From: Utricularia gibba
Lineage: Eukaryota > Streptophyta > Magnoliopsida > Lamiales > Lentibulariaceae
DNA: 64,000 bases
Direction: 5' to 3'
Assembly: GCA_002189035.1 (NCBI GenBank)
Contig: NEEC01000014.1
Coordinates: 994,501 to 1,058,500, forward strand
Shown here: in pieces, positions 38,568 to 52,701 of the stretch
How the letters are laid out: each line of letters starts with the position of its first letter
Numbering within the stretch: position 1 is the first letter of the stretch
Notes under the pieces: generated by a model
What the model was told of the DNA's origin: nothing
Seen by the model: only the letters and a program-made list of their open reading frames with translations
Database searches by the model: none
Made by a program: the position numbers and the translations under genes

Positions 38568-41500
38568 ATGGCGGCTCTCATCGCCGAGGCTCTGCCAAAG
38601 TTCACGGCGGAAACTCTGAAGCTCGCATCAAAGCAATCCCAACGCTGCCACGTTGTACCTGATACGCTACGTTTGGCCATTGACAAATACATTCGGGGTA
38701 ATTTTTTTTTTTTTTTGTAATTTTCGTCTCTGATGGCGTGCTGATTGATTTTAAGCAGCTGTTTTATGTGTCAATGTTTCGTATCCGTGTGTTGTAGAGC
38801 AAGAACCGGTGCATATGAAGCGGAAGGTACTGAGTTTAACACAATCGTTCGAGGGAATTAAGGAAGCGAATTTGCTCCTGCCCAGCTCGACCTCGAGGGA
38901 ACTAGTAGAAGATCCACTTAGGGCAATGGAACGATCCCAGAGATGGAAAGTGAAGTCATGTTATGGTGATGTTGGTCTTAGGTATGAAGAAGATCAAACA
39001 CTGGCATACGTGGCTGCACGAATGCCTGCAGTCTATTCGGCATTGTATCGTGTCCTCAGTGAGGTATACAAGTGAGTCGCTTGGTTGGTGACATTTTTTG
39101 GAATTCAGAATGGAAATAGCTCGGAAAATGTTGTCATTTTTATGTATGGAAAAGAAATTTCTATGCCTTTTCAAAAAAAAAAACGTTTCTTCCTCTTATC
39201 CTGCATTTATGCATTTGAATTTTTTTCTTTTTTACGGAAGACTAATCAGTGCACTGATTCGAGGGAATTCTTCACAGTGTTTTTAGCTTTGTCTATTTTT
39301 GTCATGTTGGGATTGGCGTCTGAATGCAATATCGAGCAAAATTTTGTTTTCTGTGTAGACTTTTGTCATAAAAGCATTTTTTTTCACTGGGATTAATAGG
39401 TGAGAAGAAGAGTGCCAGATTTGAGCCCAGCCAAGGTGCTTGACTTTGGTGCCGGAACTGGTTCAGCATTATGGTGAGCCTGTGTTCTTGTTTAATTGAT
39501 TTCTTCGATTATTTTAACAGATATTCCCTTTTTATTCAATTTGGTAGGGCAATGATGGAGGTGTGGCCGGGTTATTTGAAACAGATGAATTTGGTAGAGC
39601 CATCTCAAGCGATGCAAAGAGCAGGACTAAGCCTTCTGAAAGGTAAAATGTCGCTTGAAAAGACTAGACTTTTGGATGCTATATGCTCATTTTATTTCTG
39701 GGATTGCAGGCTATTCTAAAGCTTCCACATTTATGTTTTCCCTTACATTTCAATGATGTTGCTGCAGAAATTCACCAATGTTTAATGATGTTCACATTTT
39801 CATTGATGTATGTGATTTGCTTCTCATATTGATGACAGGACTGGATGACTTGCCAATAATTCAAAGTTATGATAGCATTGAATCCTTGACAAAGCACGTT
39901 CATAAGCCTGAGAGACAGCATAATCTTGTTATCGCTGTAAGCATTGTTCTTCTCCTCCTGGTGCTTTTTTTTTCTTCGTACAAACTCACGTATATTTGTT
40001 CAGATCATACATTTTTCCTTTTATTGCTCCTTTCTAAAACTCTTGTTGTAAGGATCTAATATAATTTATCACTGGGATGAAGTCACATGTACTTGGAGAG
40101 ATACCATCATTGAAGGACAGAATTACACTGGTGCGTCAGTTATGGAATCTTACTGAGGATATTTTGGTAAGCTTTCGATTCCGCGTGATACAGAAAGTTT
40201 TAAGTAGTTTCTCTCAGCCAAATGCTCTATCCTGCTTCAGTGATAGTTTGGTATGTGTTCCAGTTTGGTATGTGTTCCAATCTAAATCGAAGCATGTTTT
40301 CTTCATACCAGGTTCTTGTTGAGCCTGGAAGCCCACAAGGATCAAATATCATATCTCAAATGAGGTCGCACATTTTATGGATGGAGAAGAGAGTAAGATT
40401 GTGGCTACAATTAAATTTTTGTATCTACCTCGTATATTTATAAACTAATATGTTAACTAAATTTCTCAGAAAGCCCGCAAGCTTGAAAATGCAGCGCGCA
40501 AATCATCCAAGGAATTGATGCCTATAAACACTGGTGCGTTCGTAGTTGCTCCTGTAAGTGAAGTATCTTCTGTTGCTGTATATTTATGGTCTTTCAGTTG
40601 TTATAATGAGTGACTATTGGCAAATGAATCAATGGATTTATTTCAGTGCCCCCACGATGGACCGTGCCCATTACGGAATACAGGAAAGTACTGTCATTTT
40701 GTCCAGCGCCTGGAGAGGACACCATCCCAGCGGCAATTCAAGGTTTTTCACAGAAAATGTCGAGAGGACCACACTTGAATTTTTTTTATTACCATCCAAA
40801 TTTACCATGCCTCGTGTGCAGTCGTCCAGGACTACTCTACGTGGATTCGAAGATGAAAAGTTTTGTTACGTTGCTCTCAGACGAGGAACAAGACCAAGGT
40901 TGGAAAGCAAGCGAAGTTTTAAACTTGTTATATATACTTAATCCACGAGCATCAACCCTGTTTGTTTCCCCTTTCTTGTTTGTGGGGGTTGATTGATCAG
41001 AGAATCTTGGCCTCTTGATGGCATGAAGTTCGAAACCCTCAAAGAGATGCGAGAGAAAAGGATACCTGAAGATTTAGAAGTACCCGTCGGTGTGTTCCTA
41101 TCTGCTTATCTGCCTTATAACACATTTCTTTTTCCAACTTTTCTCCTTGGACGGCATGATAAAATCTGTGCTTTAAAACTGTTTCTTGCATTTCCTGTTG
41201 CATTTCCAACTTTTCAAGTCCTACTTTCGGTTTCATGATCTCCAGAGACTGATTTCTCGGCTAGAGACGAAGAGCAGGAGCTCGACGACGACAGTATCAT
41301 GACACTCTCCGATGAGGAGGAAGCACTGGATCCCCCGGCGGCGGACCTAGGCACCGGGTGGGGCAGAATCATCTACATGCCAATGCGGCGCGGAAACAGG
41401 GTGGAGCTGGACGTCTGCCGAGCCACCACCCCCGACGGAACAGCAGGTTCCTTCAACCGCGTGGTGGTCACTCAGAGACAGAACCCGGCACTCCATCATC

Positions 41501-41601
41501 AGGCCCGCAGGTCCATCTGGGGCGACCTCTGGCCTCTCAGGAGCCACAAGGAAGGCCTACCCAATAACAGCACAGGAACACCTCATCCCTCATCATCCTA
41601 A
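38568..41601 (+). CDS. METTL17: Methyltransferase-like protein 17 / Rsm22, mitochondrial small-subunit assembly factor
   Basis: About 12 short exons; the first are 38568-38697, 38798-39063 and 39400-39473, and the last ends at 41601. The SAM-type fold motif KVLDFGAGTGSALWAMMEVW is present, followed by SHVLGEIPS, LVEPGSPQGSNIIS, and the Rsm22 cysteine cluster CPHDGPCPLRNTGKYCHFVQ with a later cysteine in FEDEKFCYVALRRG. The same four cysteines bind a [4Fe-4S] cluster in human METTL17. The next segment, ESWPLDGMKFETLKEMREKR, is also conserved. The C-terminal extension with DSIMTLSDEEE is acidic. Expected site: mitochondrial matrix, in assembly of the small ribosomal subunit. The ATG at 38568 (MAALIAEALPKFT) is the first in frame. 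Confidence 0.9.
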
Positions 41602-42564
41602 AATCAGGGGCTGTTCCGAGAATGTACCATCACAGGAGAGAAGAGAAAAGATGGCATCTTTCAGAGTCTGGTCATGGGGTTTTTGGTCATTGGATGTTGA
41701 CAGGGATGCAGAAACGGAACCTGCCGCTCAGAAAGAAGCAGACAGGCACAGCAATCTTGTGGCCCACGCCCACTCTGTTCTGAAGCCTTCACCGTTGTCC
41801 ACGTGATTCGACCGAGGAAATGTGGTTCTTGTCACCCATCTGCGAATCGCCCAAAAACCGGCCATTTAATTGTTTTGATTATTAATCATCAGGACTATCA
41901 CGTCATAATATGATTATGTTGAGATTAATTAAAGATAATGACTAATTAATGAGGAAAATAAGGTTTTTTTATAAAAAAAGGAAAGATTCAGAAAACGCCG
42001 CATGTGTTGACAGTTCTGCTGTGTGAGTGTCGTAATCTTTTTCGTTATCCGCTTCAGAAATGTGGACACGGCGTCCCCATTACGACACTCGAAGTGTCCA
42101 TCCCTGCACACAACAGTTATTACACCCCTCGCCCATTTCACCTACCCAAGGTTCCCTGTCTGCATAATATGCAAACTTCCAATTCAATAATAATAACGTG
42201 ACAATATTTTCTGGATATTACATTCCCCGTCGGCCCTTTTTTTGCGGCTACAACATGTTAGGTTTGGACACTCGAACGGCCCTTTTTTCTTTACCAACCG
42301 TTGACTTTTTTTCAGAAATTCTTATTCCGGTAATTATCAAATCCTAAATCTTGAATGAGACAAAAATATATTTTAGAATGAGACAAAATTAATTATCAAA
42401 TTTCACAAACGATTTATGATTTAATTATTTAAATTTCGATTTAAATTGTGATTGCATTTTTAATTTTTTTAAATATTTTTATTATGAAAAATATTTAATC
42501 ATGATTAAAATTTGAATTTATGAATTTTTAAAAAGAAGGTGAAATGTCGTTATTGAAGTTTTCT
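41602..42564. other. Intergenic region between the METTL17 and MYB 3' ends
   Basis: Contains the two 3' UTRs of convergent genes and a 12 bp inverted repeat (42025-42090). AT-rich from 42300 on. No gene. Confidence 0.5.
42025..42090. repeat. 12 bp perfect inverted repeat
   Basis: GAGTGTCGTAAT (42025-42036) and ATTACGACACTC (42079-42090), separated by 42 bases. It could form a stem-loop between the convergent METTL17 and MYB genes. No U tract follows and no known element is recognised. Confidence 0.6.
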
Positions 42565-43740
42565 CTACAGCGGGTGACTGAAAACGTCGAGCAGGTCAAC
42601 GTCAGCGGGGAAGGATTCCGGGTGGTAGTTTCCCGGCAGCACATCGAAGAGCCCATCGTAGAATGGCAAATCGGTGATCTCGAGAAACGGCGACCAGGAA
42701 AAGGACGGATCCGACTCCACTGCGGCCACGGCAGCGGCCGCTTCGCCGCCGCAGTCGCTGCTCGACGTACGGCTCCCCAGACTCTGATACGCATCATCAG
42801 GGTTGAAAAACTTGGCCGTAACTCTGATGGGTTTCGGCGCATATACTTTAATCTTGGGCGGCTCCTCCTCCGCCGTCGCCTCAATCATCTCGGCCTTCTT
42901 CTTACTTTTCTTTTGCTTCTTCTTACTATCCGTCTGCTTCCCGTTCTCCGGTGGGGGCAGCGGGGCTACGGCAGCGGCATCCTTGGCGTTTGCTGGCGAC
43001 CGTACTGTATTGATCTTCTTGAGAAGATGGGTGTTCCAGTAGTTTTTGATCTCATTGTCCGTTCGACCAGGTAGCCTGCCGGCGATTAATGACCATCGAT
43101 TTCCAAGAAGCCCGTGGAGCCGCACGATCAAATCCTCCTCAACCTCGCTTATGTTCCCACGCTTGATCCCCGGCCGGAGATAGTTCATCCACCGGAGTCT
43201 GCAACTTTTGCCACACCGCAGAAGCCCTATTTCGCAAATACCACATAGTTCAAGGACCCATTAGCCATTTTCCCCACCAAAACCAGACCAAACCCAAACC
43301 CCCTTTATCTTGTTCCCATCCCAGTTTAACCCCCGAGCATTGCAAGCCCTTTTAGAAAGTACACACGCCAACAAACACGTGAGAGATAGAGCATGTGCCT
43401 AAATAAAAAATCCCCAATCCTTTTTACCCAATGACAGATCAGACCACCCACACACCACACAATTCATCGTAAAAAAAAAAAAAAAAAACTTTTTATTATT
43501 ATTGTAATTGCTGTTAAACAGGTCGACCCGCTAACCCATCGCCGTCCACGGACGGATCTGGGGGAGAAAGGAAGGTAAGGTGTGAACTGCTGGTGTGGTG
43601 TACTCACCGGCGTTCTTGGGAAGAGACCTCCACTGGCCCTCCCCATGCTGCTGTACGTAAGAGGAGAGCAGGGCGTCCTCTTTGGAAGACCACGGCCCTC
43701 TCCGGAGGCCGACCTTGGAGCAGCACGGCGACCTGCCCAT
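42565..43740 (-). CDS. R2R3-MYB transcription factor, flavonoid-type (264 aa)
   Basis: Two exons, 43608-43740 and 42565-43226. R2: [18 protein letters not shown] through [20 protein letters not shown]3: [20 protein letters not shown] through [18 protein letters not shown]. The R3 repeat holds the bHLH-interaction signature [DE]Lx2[RK]x3Lx6Lx3R (D-L-IV-R-LHG-L, then L-IAG-R). The C-terminal half has a Lys-rich stretch ([10 protein letters not shown]) followed by [18 protein letters not shown]. MYBs with this signature partner bHLH and WD40 proteins to control anthocyanins, tannins or epidermal traits. I cannot assign the subgroup. The second intron usual in R2R3-MYBs is absent. Confidence 0.93.
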
Positions 43741-43786
43741 CCTCTCCGGCTCCGGGCACTCAGATCCCCGCTGGGGATGCCAGTGG

Positions 43787-43794
43787 TATTTATA
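43787..43794 (-). promoter_or_regulatory. Likely TATA box of the MYB gene
   Basis: The minus strand reads TATAAATA about 47-54 bp upstream of the MYB ATG at 43740. Confidence 0.5.
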
Positions 43795-43970
43795 GTAGAG
43801 TGAGGCGAAACGTCGTCGTATGAAGATCCAAACTGACCATCACGTTTTCCATTTAGTTGTCCAAATTGCCCACACACACGAGGCATCCAACGATCCGGAT
43901 CGCTCCACGACACAGGCTACCGTCCACAGCAGCCAGCGGCTACCCATAAAAAACATCCATAATTACAGTG

Positions 43971-43987
43971 GCAGCAGCAGCAGCAGC
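43971..43987. repeat. CAG microsatellite
   Basis: About 5.5 units of CAG, upstream of the MYB gene. Confidence 0.85.
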
Positions 43988-44019
43988 TTCGCAAGATAAA
44001 TGAATAAATGCATGATCAA

Positions 44020-44490
44020 ACAAACCCTAAACTTCCAACAACAAAAAAAAACCCCATTTGCCATGTAATTATCTTCATAGAATTATCGGGTTTTTGTCAA
44101 AATCCCATTTTTAATGGATCATACTCCACATATGCACATTCCCCTAATAATTCATATGGTGGAACCTCAACAATGATGAACATAAGAGCTTATGCTTATA
44201 ATGTATTCCTTATTCAGTAACAATAGGTTTGAGCTCCTTGGTACCATAAATTACAACCCCTAAAGTTCCAACTACAAAAAAACCCCATAGCCATGTAATT
44301 ACCTTCATAGAATTATTGGGTTTTTTCAAGATCACTTTTTTAATGGATCATACTCCACAGATACGCATTCCCCTAATAACCCATGTGATGGAACGCCGAC
44401 AATGACGAAAATAAGAGATTGCGCTTGTAATCTATTGGGTATCCCATCCCACACACCAACAGCTTTGATTTCCTTGGCACCAGAAATTAG
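44020..44490. repeat. Tandem duplication of a ~235 bp unit
   Basis: Unit 1 (about 44020-44252) and unit 2 (about 44253-44490) share CCCCAT..CCATGTAATTA, TTCATAGAATTAT.GGGTTTTT, TTTTTAATGGATCATACTCC, CATTCCCCTAATAA and TTTGA.CTCCTTGG in the same order. They differ by many substitutions, so the duplication is old. There is no coding frame. Confidence 0.8.
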
Positions 44491-44714
44491 ATTTTTTCAT
44501 TATAACATGTGCCCCATCCAACTCGAGTATAATATATCAAGGATATTGTAATTCAATTTTTTAAAGATATGGGTCCTTGTGATGTTGAAAGGGCAATGAA
44601 TGATATTAATAGCGATGTGGGCAACCCAATCATATATAAACAAATCGTCTGCATTGCTTAAACAATTATTTTTTTTCTTTTTCAACAAGAAAATAAAATA
44701 GGCCTCCCTTGCGC

Positions 44715-44777
44715 GGGGGGAGAGGGGGGGAGGGGGGTGGGCCGGGGGGCCGGGGGGCCGGGGGGTGGGCCCGGGGG
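44715..44777 (+). repeat. G-rich tract with quadruplex potential
   Basis: A stretch of G runs of five to seven bases (GGGGGG, GGGGGGG, GGGGGG, and so on) separated by one to four other bases, inside AT-rich DNA. It contains the near-repeat GCCGGGGGGCCGGGGGGCCG. It could form G-quadruplexes on the plus strand. No gene spans it. Confidence 0.85.
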
Positions 44778-44929
44778 TACGTGTCGCCCATCCATTTGTC
44801 AAATAAAAAAAGAATTTAAATCCGTGGTGTAATGCAATGATTTCATTTTCTCTAAGATTGTGACATTCTTTTTTTATTCGAAAAAAATAATTCCGCACGC
44901 GGTGGGCCGAACCAGAGCGCGGCAAATTT

Positions 44930-47900
44930 CAACACTGAGGACATATTAATTTTTTGAATTGATTATTTTTAATTTTTTAAAATAATAATTTTTAAATTAC
45001 AAATAAAATCATAAATTCAAATTTTGTAATTAAATTTAAAAATTATTGAATTTATTGAATCTCTTTTTCAAATACTAAATAAAAATTAATTAAAAAATTA
45101 TATTATTTATTCTAAAAAACATGTATATCATAACATCAAATTAGATTATTTATTAAATACTATAATATAATTTTATATTATCTCATAAAATAGTTCTTAA
45201 AATCTCAAACTGATTTTATTCATATAATTTTAAAATTGATTCTATTTTACATAATTTAAATCACAACTTCAAATTATAGAAAATATCTCTTATAATGTGA
45301 ACACCATGAATCATCATGGTTTATAAAACATTAAAATATTTCGATTGTGGGAGCATTCTCATAAACCTAACATAAAATCATTTTTCGAACACAAAGGCTT
45401 CATCAAACCACTAGATGTTCATATCTCAACACGATCGACTCGAAACGAGCTTGTGTGCATCATGCATATTCAAAATTAATTTGAAATTAATTAATAAATG
45501 AGTAGGCATTGTTAGTGGAAAACCGGGTAGGGTGCTGGGGGTTTGGAGCAAGTGTCTAGAGCTGGTCGGTGTCCTGGCCGTATTGTATTGTGTTGTGTAT
45601 TATTTGTACTCAATGGGTATTACATTGAAAGGACCGTGCCTAAAAATACATTGAATATTTAATCGAGTACTATTATTATTTTCCCCGATAATAATTAATT
45701 TATTAATCACGGCTAGAAAAATTAGTATTTTTAAAATTTATCCACACTTCATTTATCTCACACACATCATGTACAAAAAAATATACGTAGGGTATATAGA
45801 TTTCTCATACCCTTAAATGAGTTGGTATTTTTCAAAAAAAACCCTTATAAAAACCGGTAGGGGTAGTAGGGGAATAATTTAACAGTGGAGTGACATGCGA
45901 ATTAAATAATTATCCATTCTCTCTCTTTTTTTATTCTGAATAATTTAAAGTAAGTGAACCGGAATCCGAGACCTACATGGTGTGTGTGTACATCGACTGT
46001 CAGTGTCGGTGACAATGCGATGGGCCCCATACCCACGTGTCCCTGCCTGACTTTTAACTGCAGTTTACCTTCTATGACTGCGTTCGACAACCAACTGCCC
46101 CGCCCTCTTATTTTATACATAAAAAAAATTGTACTTTGAAAAATATCAAATATTTTAGAAATAAGTGTGTAAAATGCAATTAGTTAAATATTAAGGTATT
46201 TCTATCATTAAATATAACATATATAATATTTTGATTAATTTTAGATAAATATTCAATTATATATTTATTTTATGACGGATCCACGAATAACTCATCTATG
46301 CGTGTTTTCGTTGACTCTTGTTTCGTATCGGATGAATTTCACCTTTGTATGTGTTCATGAATGCAGAAATGATATACTATTTACCTGTATTGTGCAGTGT
46401 ATTTAATCGAAATAAATTATAATCCTAAATTTTTAATGTTTTAATAAAATTTGTATTACTGGCTCATGACACAAAACATTAACAATAAAAATCACAAATA
46501 TAAAAAATTTAAATATTAATAAAATAAATAAAATAAATAAATATTGTAAAGCAACGACAAGGCCAAAATAAAAAAAGAACTGAAAATAGACAGTAGGTGG
46601 TTGCCGCATGTGACATAAAGTTAAAACATAAAAAAATAAAATATGTTTAAATTTATCGCAAAAAATTGCTGACGATAATGTTTTCAATAAATATAAAATG
46701 ATTAAATTTAGAAATTAAAAATATATTTAAACAAGTTGAAGTTTCTTGCAAATAAAAACTTCAAGTTGTGACATTGCCCTAATAAAATGTAACATGTGCT
46801 GTTTTGATCATTTTGTGCGTTATGTTACTTGTGACCCACCCACCCACCCGTGCTTTGCTGCACATCAAATATGGAAGGTTTGTGGTATTTAGAATAAAAT
46901 CATAATAATTAATATTATTTGTTTATTTAAAAATAGTAACTAATGGCCCGTTTTTGTCTCTCTCACATTTCTAAATATGCATCGTAAGTGGGCAAGACAA
47001 GAGATCGGTGTGGGCCCCTAGACCATTTTTTAGCTGTGTCGGCGGGCATCGGCCCTAGGGCGTCGTCGGATTCGGATTGATCTTTCCGGCTGCAAGACAG
47101 AAAAACACCGACAGTATGAAGAAGACACCGGCGTAGATATGACCGCCGACCGCGACGAGGAGACTGGTGGCGCGGCAGAGGTTGATGGCGGCGGGACCAA
47201 AATGGGAAAACGGGCGACCCGGTTGGAAGAGGAGGCCCACGGCCCGCAGCCCATCTTCTTCGGCAGACAGAAAACCGAATCGCGGTTGCAAGTGTCAGGA
47301 GTGTCGAGGGAGTTGGGATTTCGGTCCAACCCAGTTGATTGGGCTTTAGCCCAATAGTAGCCCAATACTAAGTTGGGATTCAATTATTGAGTTGGGACTT
47401 TTAATTATCCTCGACAAACAGGAATTACGTGCCCTATTTGGAATGCCTTCTCATTCTGGAGAAGTTTTTTTTTTATATAAAAAAATAGTTTTATTATAAA
47501 AAAACGAGTGATTTTTATTCAAAAATATACAAAATCTTATTCTTTTTATGAAACTATAAAACCCTAAATTCTATTTTTTCAGAAGTAATTAAACATGTTT
47601 TATAATTTGAAATTGTATTTTATATTATATAAAATATAATTAATTTTAAGATTATTTAAATAAAGTCAACTTTAAAATTGTAAAGCTGTTTTATTAAATG
47701 GTGTACAATTATATTATAAAATATAAAAATCAAATATATATTATAAAGCGATATATTAAATTATTTTATAATTTAATGTTATAAAATATATTTTTAGGGC
47801 AAATAAAAATAATTAATATATATTTTTAATTAATCTCTTATTTAATTAATAAAACAGAAATTCAAAAAAAATAATTTTTTAACTTAGTAACAAAATTTAC

Positions 47901-47990
47901 ATTTTTTATTTTATTAAAAAAATATTAAAGACTAAAATATTTAAAAATTAAAAAAATCAATTTAATAAAGTAACACAAGATTCCTATTGT
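44930..47990. other. AT-rich intergenic region
   Basis: Mostly AT-rich and featureless. Exceptions are a mixed segment near 45505-45650 (GTGTCTAGAGCTGGTCGG and onward), a short GC-richer piece near 45950-46110, and a GC-rich island at 47030-47360 with open frames on the minus strand. Confidence 0.5.
47055..47383 (-). other. GC-rich island with an unassigned open frame
   Basis: Two overlapping minus-strand frames are open. One (47055-47291) contains a hydrophobic stretch (LVAVGGHIYAGVFFILSVFF) that could be a membrane span. It might be the last exon of a small membrane protein or a gene fragment, since base composition changes sharply at both ends. No family recognised, and no supporting upstream exon found. 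Confidence 0.25.
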
Positions 47991-48046
47991 CTTTTGAATG
48001 AAAGTCTACACGGTTAGTTGAATTGTTGCGGAAAAAGAATATGGGC

Positions 48047-48070
48047 CACGTGGTCGTCGAGGGTTGACTT
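48047..48070 (+). promoter_or_regulatory. G-box and W-box upstream of the DUF26-less kinase
   Basis: CACGTG at 48047-48052 and TTGACTT at 48064-48070, about 360 bp upstream of the ATG. A second CACGTGG lies near 48115. They could bind bZIP/bHLH and WRKY factors. Inferred from motif only. Confidence 0.35.
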
Positions 48071-48177
48071 TTCCTACTCACACCCGCACTACAATTCTGC
48101 CGAGATTTTATCCTCACGTGGAATAGTCGCGTTCCCTGGGCCCCACCACGTTATCCACCTCAATTAATAAATTATAT

Positions 48178-48185
48178 TATAAATA
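48178..48185 (+). promoter_or_regulatory. Possible TATA box of the DUF26-less kinase gene
   Basis: TATAAATA, about 245 bp upstream of the ATG at 48428, which would imply a 5' UTR of roughly 210 bases. Confidence 0.35.
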
Positions 48186-48427
48186 CTATTTACCCCATTT
48201 TTCCGCCTGCTGCTGCTTTTAAAACGTACACCTAACATATCCTGCTATTAAATTTGTCTCCCATGGTTGAAAAGTTTGTGATACGGATCTCCATTGGTGA
48301 CAACTGTGTGTAGGTGGATGCTTTTCCGCAGTAGTGGGCGGAAATTTGGGCATTCGCGGTAGCCGGTAGGAGAAGAATAGGAGGGATTTGCAGCACGAGC
48401 TTGCTTTGGAGCTTCCTCGTTCTCCCT

Positions 48428-50192
<1,765 letters not shown>

Positions 50193-50233
50193 ATAGAGCT
50201 GAGCTCCTGTTCAGATCATTCATGTGGACTTAA

Positions 50234-51205
50234 ATACAACTACCAGAAGGTGATGCAAACCTGATGCTATTTTTTTTATATTTTTATTTCAATAATCAAG
50301 CCAAAAATACCCACTTAACCAACAATAATTAAAATAATTTACGCCGTGCGCGGACCCCACCAATACAGGGTTATAATGGTCATTTGACCTACAGATTAAT
50401 AAGGATAATATCCACTATTTTTTATAATAAATATCATTGACAAAAAATTAAAACTAGCATAGAATATAATCTAGAGATTATATGCCATGATACGAGCATT
50501 GATATATAATGAACAATTTCGATACACACATGACGATAATTTCGAACACTTAGGCAATACAAGATCAAACGAGCTTATTTTATAGAACGTGCATATTGTG
50601 GCACTTCATGGATATAAATAATTTTGTCACCAAATAAGTATCATTCATATTCCTAAAGACTTAATAATCTAAAAATGCTAAAACTTATAACTTATTTATC
50701 GAAAATTATTTTTCGAGATTTTATACAAAATGGAGATTTATATTTTTTAAAAGTATAAATGTATCAATTAAAAATAGAATAAACGTGGCGAATTCAAATA
50801 CTAGGGTGCGAACTAGTGGATGATTAATAAATGAAATAATGATAACACAAAGTCGTTAACACGAAATTTCAATTAATAATTTGAAATTGTGGAACCATGG
50901 GGGAGAAAAATTAGTCGTGGGGTGATTTACTGAGATGCCCTCGGGAGTTAAATTTTGGTGGTGATTTGACCGTGGGGTAGGTTCGTAAATTACAAACAAA
51001 GAGTTTTTTATTGGAACCTTAGTTCAGCTTTGCGTTTCTCTCTCACACATTTATCATCCGTAGGGGCCGCCGGTTTCAATTATCTGTTTTGAACGTTAAG
51101 CACAGAATCAGGGAATCAGTCGCTCACGAAACACACATTCGGTATAAATAAACTTCAATCCGTTTTCGGAACCGGAAGCCGTGGATTTCTGCAGGCCTTG
51201 CCGCC
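50234..51205. other. AT-rich intergenic region
   Basis: No gene supported. It is the 3' flank of the kinase gene and, from about 51000, the 5' UTR and promoter of the F-box/MYND gene. Confidence 0.45.
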
Positions 51206-52413
51206 ATGAAGAGGAAGAGACTGGAGATCACCGCCGACGGAGATGCGCCGGGGATTCCGATTCGATTTGATTTTTTTGATGCTCTGCCTGACGATCTTGT
51301 CCTAATCGTCGTCTGCAAGTTAAGCGCAACCGCCGATTGTCCCGGGGATTTCGTCAATCTGTCGTTAACGTGAGAAATGCTCGTTCTTATGCTGCTTCTT
51401 TTGTTATTGATTTGGTGTATTTTTTGAGGAGTTTGAGACGTGTTTGGTTTCTCTATCTTGTTCTTGTTTTTTTTTTCTACAGATGTAGAAGATTGAATGG
51501 ATTATGCCTTGATTCGTTGGCTTTGAAGGCCGCGTCGCGGAAGGTAATGGCGGTCAAGGCTCGGAAATGGTCGGGATCTGCGCATAAGTTTCTCGTACGA
51601 TGTGTTGAATCTGGGAATCTGGAAGCCTGTTACACTCTCGGCATGGTGATTGAATTGTTCATTTTCACAATTTTGAGATTTATTTTTGGTCTGCTGAATG
51701 GAAATTTTCTGGTTGCAGATTCGATTCTACTGTTTGCAGCAAAGAATGAGTGGAGCGGCGTTAATGGCGAAGGCCGCGATGGGGGGGCACGCTCAGGCCC
51801 TGTATTCGCTAGCAGTTATCCAATTCAACGGTAGTGGGGTACCAAAAACGACAAGGATCTCCGGGCTGGTGTCGCTTTATGCGCACGCGCCGCATTCCTC
51901 GGCCACCTCGACGGTCTCCGAGAGCTCGGTCACTGCTTACAAGACGGGTACGGCGTCAAGAAGAACATTGCCGCTGGGCGGCTATTTCTAGTGCAGGCCA
52001 ACGTCCTCGAGGTCGCCGTTGTCTTCAGGGCAAATAATTCCTCCACCGCGTTACCCCCGGCGTGGGTACCGTGCAACTCTATCTTCTTCCCTCGGCTAAA
52101 TAATCCCAGCTCTACAGCGTCGATGACGGTGGCTCACCCGGTAAACCGATTCTTATCGGAATGGTTTTCCATAGAGTCAAATGCATGTCCTGAACGGAGA
52201 ATATGCTCTCACTCCGGCTGCGGACGGCCGGAGACGCGGCGGCATGAATTCCGGCAATGCTCTGTTTGTGGAACGGTGAATTACTGCTCCCGTGCCTGTC
52301 AATCTCTTGACTGGAAACTGAGGCATAAGGTGGAGTGTTCTCCGTTTATAGTGGCGGAGGTCGATGGTGAAGACGGCGGCGACGATATATTCCACGGCGG
52401 TGGAGAGTTTTAA
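51206..52413 (+). CDS. F-box protein with Sel1-like repeats and MYND zinc finger, one frameshift
   Basis: Similar to Arabidopsis At1g67340 and At5g50450. Exons: 51206-51368, 51483-51645 and 51719-52413. An F-box (FFDALPDDLVLIVVCKLS) is followed by a Sel1/TPR-like region (SGNLEACYTLGMIRFYCLQ and HAQALYSLAVIQFNGSG). The C-terminal MYND finger reads CGRPETRRHEFRQCSVCG and VNYCSRACQSLDWKLRHKVEC. The frame breaks at the G run 51836-51839. A fifth G would give GTKNDKDLRAGVALCARAAF and LGHCLQDGYGVKK, as in the family, up to the MYND end. Without it the frame closes at 51991. F-box proteins are substrate adaptors of SCF ubiquitin ligases; the target is unknown. Confidence 0.9.
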
Positions 52414-52701
52414 TCGTGTAAAAAGCGTAGTGCGTAAAAATGGGACAGAATCATGGTGCGTGTTTTTCATTGCATCGCATTGCTTGAGTTGAGGGGTGGG
52501 GCGTGGGAATCCAAATCAAATGTTCCCTCAAAAAAAAGTCGATTAAATTAAAGACACTGGGGAAAGTGATTTCCACGTGTTCGCAGCTCATTGGACATGA
52601 CAACAAAAACCTAAATTGAATTCGAATCCCTTTGGCGAGGATGGAGAAAGTCAAAAGTCTGATAAAAACAAAATCAATATCCCCGACAAACGACGTCGTT
52701 T

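Noticed and set aside
47055-47383. GC-rich open frame with a membrane span as a real gene
   Set aside because: No upstream exon, family match or promoter seen; kept only as a low-confidence note.
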